Shown: positions 59,001 through 64,000 of the stretch, piece by piece
Position numbering within the stretch: position 1 is the first letter of the stretch
Layout: each line of letters opens with the position of its first letter
From: Rhynchopus euleeides
Taxonomy: Eukaryota > Euglenozoa > Diplonemea > Diplonemida > Diplonemidae
DNA length: 64,000 nt
Reading direction: 5' to 3'
NCBI GenBank assembly: GCA_963210315.1
Contig: OY723258.1
Coordinates: 744,001 to 808,000, forward strand
Notes under the pieces: generated by a model
Databases searched by the model: none
Seen by the model: the letters and a program-made list of their open reading frames with translations, nothing else
What the model was told of the DNA's origin: nothing
Program-made: the position numbers and the translations under genes

Positions 59001-62000
59001 TGCTTCCCCACTCAAGATGCAGGCAGTTTATCTGGGGGTGGGGTGGTGGTGGGGGGCGTAAGCCGGCGGACCGCGAGAAATCATCGGTTCGCATCCTGCC
59101 AGCCACGCAGCCACACACGGCGTGGCCAGCACCCTAGCAAGGGTGCGCGACGCAAAACTCTGGTTTAGAAACATACAGCCGCACAGCAGGGGCCGCTATA
59201 CAGCCTCCTTGCAGGCACACACACCCCGCACCACGTTCAATAGAAGGCACTGCGTGGGGAATGTAGCGCTCGGCGACACGTTATCAAGATCGCGTGTGAA
59301 GAGGTGGTTTTGTTGTGTTGCTGTATCAAAAACACACCGCGCACGCCGTGCGATCCCACTGACCCTTTCCCGCTGCGAAAAGCAAGCTTGTATTTTTTTT
59401 TGTGGGCAAAAGAAGAACATAACATAACCTTCTCCGCACAGATCCCGTCAGAGGGAACAGTGGTGCGGGATGCATGACGTGGCAGACACAGGGCTCTGAA
59501 CGGGTTTTTGGCCGCGCGCTCCTGGCTAGCTGGCATGACATGACATCCCAGTCGGACCCGTGTATGAGGAATATTTGAGGCTGCTCAGACTTCGAAGGTC
59601 CTTCAAGGAAAAACAGCTCTGCACCAGCCCAACACATGCTGTGACACGGCTGGGACAAGTTGGAAGGAGGGTGGCAGCACAACCAAAGGGATCCCCCATG
59701 ATACGGCATGCCGAAAGTGCCCAGGCTGAGTGCACTGCCACCAGAAGGCGCTATACTTTCCCAAGCCGAGGCGAATGAACACACAGCCGCCGCTTTTGAA
59801 CAGGGTTGCTCCCCACCCCACTCCCATTTTCCCTTTTGGTTTCGTGGCCTTGGGGCTGATGTGACAGATATTGCCATGGTTCAACAACGGTGTGCTTCAA
59901 AGCACACGATTTGAGCGAGATTTTTTTTTACCGCGAGCTGCTCCTAGTAGCAGCCCCTTTTGAGAGGGCCGGCCTCCCGGGTTCTGCTTGCATGCATCAC
60001 AAGACAGGCAGCTTGTTGACCGTGGAGGGTGTCTAAATTTCGGAATTTGGGGCTTTCAGAAAACCCTGGAAAACAGCTTTTGGGCTGCAGGCGCGGCGAC
60101 GTAAATACCGTAGTTTAGACACACACACACACGGCAGCCCTCTTGTTTAGTGTTGGTCGCACCGAGCGAACTCTGACGCCTCCACTGTACATACACATCA
60201 CCCACACACACTCATGATCCTTTTTAGCCTGGCGCCGAACGGACAGAGCGTCGAATCCGTGATAAGAGCTCCACTGTGCACACAAAGTCCGGACAGCTGG
60301 GTCAGAGCAGGGCTGCGGCGAACGCAAAGAACTATCCTGGTCTCGGCCACGATTTTAGCCACAGGCCTGGTCAGAGAGTCGCAAAAGAAAGGGGGAATGA
60401 AGGACCCGTCCGAAGAAAAGCAACGCGATGACTCGTTTATTGGTTTCCATGTTTGCAAAGCGGGAAAGAGCGCAGAACATAGCCTTGCTGATTGTTGCAG
60501 CTTGCAGAACACACATGACCGGATAAGATAGTAGTACGAATCAGGTTGGACAAGAGTTTGGACGCGTGGGAGAAGGGGAGTGGGGGCGTTTGGAAAGACC
60601 TGTTTGCGTGGGAGAAAAGTGGGGTGGACCACTGATGCGGCGCGTCGGATTTTTTAATATGCAGGGTTCACACAGAACTGATGTCATATATCGCAAGGGT
60701 TCAGCAACGGCAGAGCCTAGGTCACCAGCCAATGTCCTTTTTGCGGCACTGGTCAGCGCTGCACAGGGTGTCAAAGGTTGGTACCATCTCTTTTAACACT
60801 CTCCGCGTTGGTTTTCGTTCGGTATACTGAGAGAATGTAATGGTCGTATCAGGATATGAACGCAAATATGTACCGGGATACTCAACTGGGCATGCGCATG
60901 CCTGTGCATCACGGTGACGGGGCCAGGGGTCGCACCAACCACGACACAGCCTGTTGGGATACAGCATATCGGTGTCAGACGGGGCGATAATATTGAGAGA
61001 GTTGAGGACAACTATACGTGCCCCCTATGCACTGGATCGTGAAGTGACAGCAATAAGGCGACAGCGAAGCCAACCACCGCTAGCAATGTGTTTTTGCTGG
61101 AGTTGGAACGCAGACCTCATGCAGTTGCACACACTGCCCCCCTGTCTAATGAAGTGAAGAGAGCGGGGTGGCAAGATCCAGTGAAGGGCACAGAAAGCTT
61201 CCCCACTTCAGTCTGGCAGAACCACACTCTCAAAAACCCCCAGAGCGTTGATACGCAGATTGCTGTCTTGCCTTGACAAACGGTACACAACTGGAATCAT
61301 GCCGTGTACGACTCTTGAAAGGACTGCAACGGCTGGAACGAACGCAATCTTTGACACGGGAGGGGGTGGTGGTGGTGGTGGTGGTGGGGGTGTTGGTTGG
61401 GAAACGATGCCAATTATAACAAAAACGTGAGGGGGGTTTCAGAGGGTATTAGCATTGGGCCTCCACTCTGTCTCAAGCACCGTGAGTGGCCCATGTTATA
61501 TCAGGACAACTCGCTGTTCAGCACTGCAGAGCGAAGGGCCCTTTGTATGCAACTCACGGGACAGTGCACTGCGGGTTCTTTGGGGTTGGAAGCTGTGTGG
61601 TGCACAACTTGAATCTCCACATTCGAGAGGATACGCATGATCACATGTTAATTGTGCATTCACGCACAGCAGGGTCGACATCATATCGAATGCTGGATGC
61701 AATCCTGTGATGCAGGATGAGGAACTTCCTTGAGAGCGGTATTCGCGACGGAGGAAAACTCTGCCAGTGCAAAGCCTCGTCCAACGGGGGTGTTCTCGCG
61801 TTTTGGTGAATACCCTTCGGCTCTCGTTGCAGATTTGCACCACACAGCTGCTCCAAAATTGTAGCAACAGGTCTGAAGCAACGTGTTCAACATACAGGGG
61901 TTCTGTTATGACCTTCCACTCTTCAACCAACACGGGGGATGCACAGCACGCACACCACGAGACGCACATGTCGCAAAAGGAATCGATGACGAGGCCACGC

Positions 62001-62237
62001 GCAAGAAACACATGCGGGGAAGACGGATGCACCATCCATTCACCATCACGGAACTGGGTGGGCCGCAGTTCCTGGCGGTTGATCTTTGTTGTGACAGTGA
62101 CGGCCAGGCCATGACAGGTTCACAGGAAGGCGTTGCCCCGGGAGGGAAGATCGCACGCGAAATGAGCAGCATCGGCAAGGCATGCAGGCAGTGCCTCTCC
62201 GAGTGGGACGCAGCGCGAGGGGGGGGGGGGGGGGGGG
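56003..62237. other. 6.2-kb region without recognised genes
   Basis: Several open frames occur (for example 57766-56873 minus, 58042-58785 plus, 62035-61496 minus), but none shows a recognisable domain or convincing composition. The region includes C/G-runs, a GT-rich repeat (61362-61390), a T/A-rich spot near 59390, CA repeats (60121-60132) and the 17-mer shared with 44491. Unrecognised split genes cannot be excluded. Confidence 0.4.
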
Positions 62238-63397
62238 TAGGGGGGGTCAAATGGGGGTGACAAACACGATTTTTCAAAAAACCGGCGCAGAGGCCCCAAA
62301 GCCCCCGTAAACCCTCCAAACCCCCCCAGATCGGTCCGGAAACCCATCGAACCCCACTTTTCCACCATTCCGGGCACCTCAGGTGCCCGAATTGGGGTAC
62401 CTAAATTTTGTGCCACCGTTTGGTACCGTACAGTGCCACTGTGTGGGAGGTTGGAAAAGAAAATGCCCCAACACACCACATCTGAGGGTTGCAATGCATG
62501 TTGCTTGCCAACCACGTCATCCGGTGGGTGTCAGGCGCTATGTAGGTGGCATCAGCCAGGTCTTCGATGTGTTCTGGCTTGTATATGTACCTCCCTGCCT
62601 GCGGCACAGGCACTGCCTTTGTCCCCCACACCAGCCACAGAGAGCGTATTGTACTCGGTCCACGGTTGCTGATTCATTGTGATGCGTTGTATCCTCGAGT
62701 GAACGTCACACACTAGTGACACCACCACCCGCCATCCGAGAGCTGTATTGACTTTGCGCGCTTCCGTTGTATTCACCTCGCCACGCATATTGCACCGTTC
62801 AGTACCAGTGCTCTTGGGCCAGGCAAAGTAGACCGCAGCAAGTACCAATTCTGGCACAATGGGTACCACGACAGCGCACTTCGTGTGTTCCCGGAATGTA
62901 CAGCTCGTGTTGCAACAGTCGTTGTCAACACATCCCGGTTGTGGAGCACTGCTGCACAGGAATCACACGACCATCTGGACTTGTTCCGTACCTACAGGCA
63001 GCCTCCCGGTGCATGGTGGCAGGGAGGTACATATACAAGCCAGAACTCATCGAAGACCTGGCTAATGCCACCTACATAGCGCCATAGCGCCTGACACCCA
63101 CCGGATGACGTGGTTGGCAAGCAACATGCATTGCAACCCTCAGATGTGGTGTGTTGGGGCATTTTCTTTTCCAACCTCCCACACAGTGGCACTGTCCGGT
63201 ACCAAACGGTGGCACAAAATTTAGGTACCCCAATTCGGGCACCTGAGGTGCCCGGAATGGTGGAAAAGTGGGGTTCGATGGGTTTCCGGACCGATCTGGG
63301 GGGGTTTGGAGGGTTTACGGGGGCTTTGGGGCCTCTGCGCCGGTTTTTTGAAAAATCGTGTTTGTCCACGTAAAAGGGTGGCATTTGACCCCCCCTA
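62238..63397 (-). mobile_element. 1.15-kb long-TIR element, copy 3
   Basis: Same ends and arms as copy 2, flanked on both sides by poly-G (62219-62237; 63398 onward). The core ORF at 62552-62869 (minus) is intact. One arm has a small duplication (GCGCCATAGCGCC near 63080). Confidence 0.88.
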
Positions 63398-64000
63398 GGG
63401 GGGGGGGGGGGGCGCCGCTGGCTCAGCACTGCCGAAGGGCGGCAAAATATAACCGGGGTTCGCATCCCAGGGGGGCAGCTCCTGAAGAAAAGATGACCTT
63501 GCAGTTTTTGCCACCATTCTCTGGCGTGTGCGCAAAAAACTGAACAAGCAATATCAGAAGTCAACAGGTGGCTGGGTTTATTCGAACACTGCCTGCTACA
63601 CGTGTGAAGTGATTGCAAGATTACAAAACGGCTTATTGGGATCCACCTGCAACAAGCTCCCAAAAATGGTTTTCCGTGAAGTGGCAGTCCCGCTGATCGC
63701 CAGCTGTGGAGCCCATAGCGACACCCAAAGGGATGCCACGCCATACCCACACGACAGCAACCTGCACCACTTGCCCCCCACGCCCCAGTACAACACTCTG
63801 CCGAGAACATGGGTCTCTGTAAGACCTGAAGAGCACACGAAGAGGGACAATACGCTGAGCTACGGCACACACAGCACATCGCTTGTGACGTCCGTCCACG
63901 ATCCAAGCATGCGCCCGCTAGAGGGGGCGCAGGTAGAAACAGATCTAACGGTCAGTAGAGGAGAGGGGAGAGGGGGAGGGGGTAACCCTGACAAGAGACA
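63398..64000. other. Right edge, nothing firmly recognised
   Basis: After the G-run there is a tRNA-like stretch (63412-63475) that does not fold into a full tRNA, then sequence without recognised coding or repeats. Confidence 0.4.

Noticed and set aside
63412-63475. tRNA-like sequence with A-box (TGGCTCAG) and B-box (GGGTTCGCATCCC)
   Set aside because: The distance between boxes is about 6 bases too short, the anticodon arm is missing and the acceptor ends do not pair. At most it is a SINE-like relic.
62992-63906. 304-codon minus-strand frame at the right edge
   Set aside because: It is mostly the arm of the 1.15-kb TIR element read through its G/C-rich end.

Overview
Organism. The window is nuclear DNA from a GC-rich, repeat-laden flagellated protist. 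The best fit is a euglenozoan, possibly a diplonemid or euglenid; this is inference and no marker gene proves it. The reasons are: (i) all nine host genes recognised lie on the minus strand, as expected for polycistronic transcription; (ii) the tyrosyl-tRNA synthetase is double-length, a form known from trypanosomatids; (iii) there is a tetraspan protein of amastin/claudin type, a membrane adenylyl/guanylyl cyclase and flagellar proteins; (iv) canonical GT-AG introns coexist with one large insert that is bounded by a short direct repeat and inverted repeats and lacks GT-AG ends.

Layout. 1-3.47 kb: 3' part of a non-LTR retrotransposon (reverse transcriptase plus RNase H), plus strand. 6.0-7.2 kb: WD40 protein. 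9.1-9.8 kb: a tiny three-exon gene for an RIIa-type docking protein. 11.3-15.7 kb: a pile of terminal-inverted-repeat (TIR) elements joined through poly-C tracts, with a hAT-like element carrying a BED-finger fragment and a nested retrotransposon fragment. 15.7-21 kb: gene-poor DNA with hairpin repeats and two more 3' retrotransposon fragments. 21.1-21.8 kb: tetraspan protein. 22.7-31.0 kb: an uninterrupted 8.25-kb gene for a CFAP46-like axonemal protein. 32.3-40.4 kb: a receptor-type nucleotidyl cyclase, split inside its catalytic domain by a 2.86-kb insert that holds a 41-bp palindromic satellite. 41.3-43.7 kb: pseudokinase-like/LRR protein. 45.0-45.6 kb: methylmalonyl-CoA epimerase (one intron). 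46.0-46.9 kb: dual-specificity phosphatase. 48.3-54.6 kb: double-length TyrRS, whose last 15 codons lie beyond a 4-kb intron packed with repeats. 54.85-64 kb: two more 1.15-kb TIR elements and long stretches without recognisable genes.

How it fits together. The host genes cover translation (TyrRS), mitochondrial propionate metabolism (epimerase), signalling (cyclase, phosphatase, pseudokinase/LRR) and the axoneme (CFAP46, RIIa protein). They are separated by repeat families that share GC-rich hairpins, homopolymer G/C insertion sites and hAT-like ends. The strongest novelty candidates are the cyclase insert with its strand-switching palindromic array, the G/C-tract-associated TIR families, and the families of very stable small hairpins.
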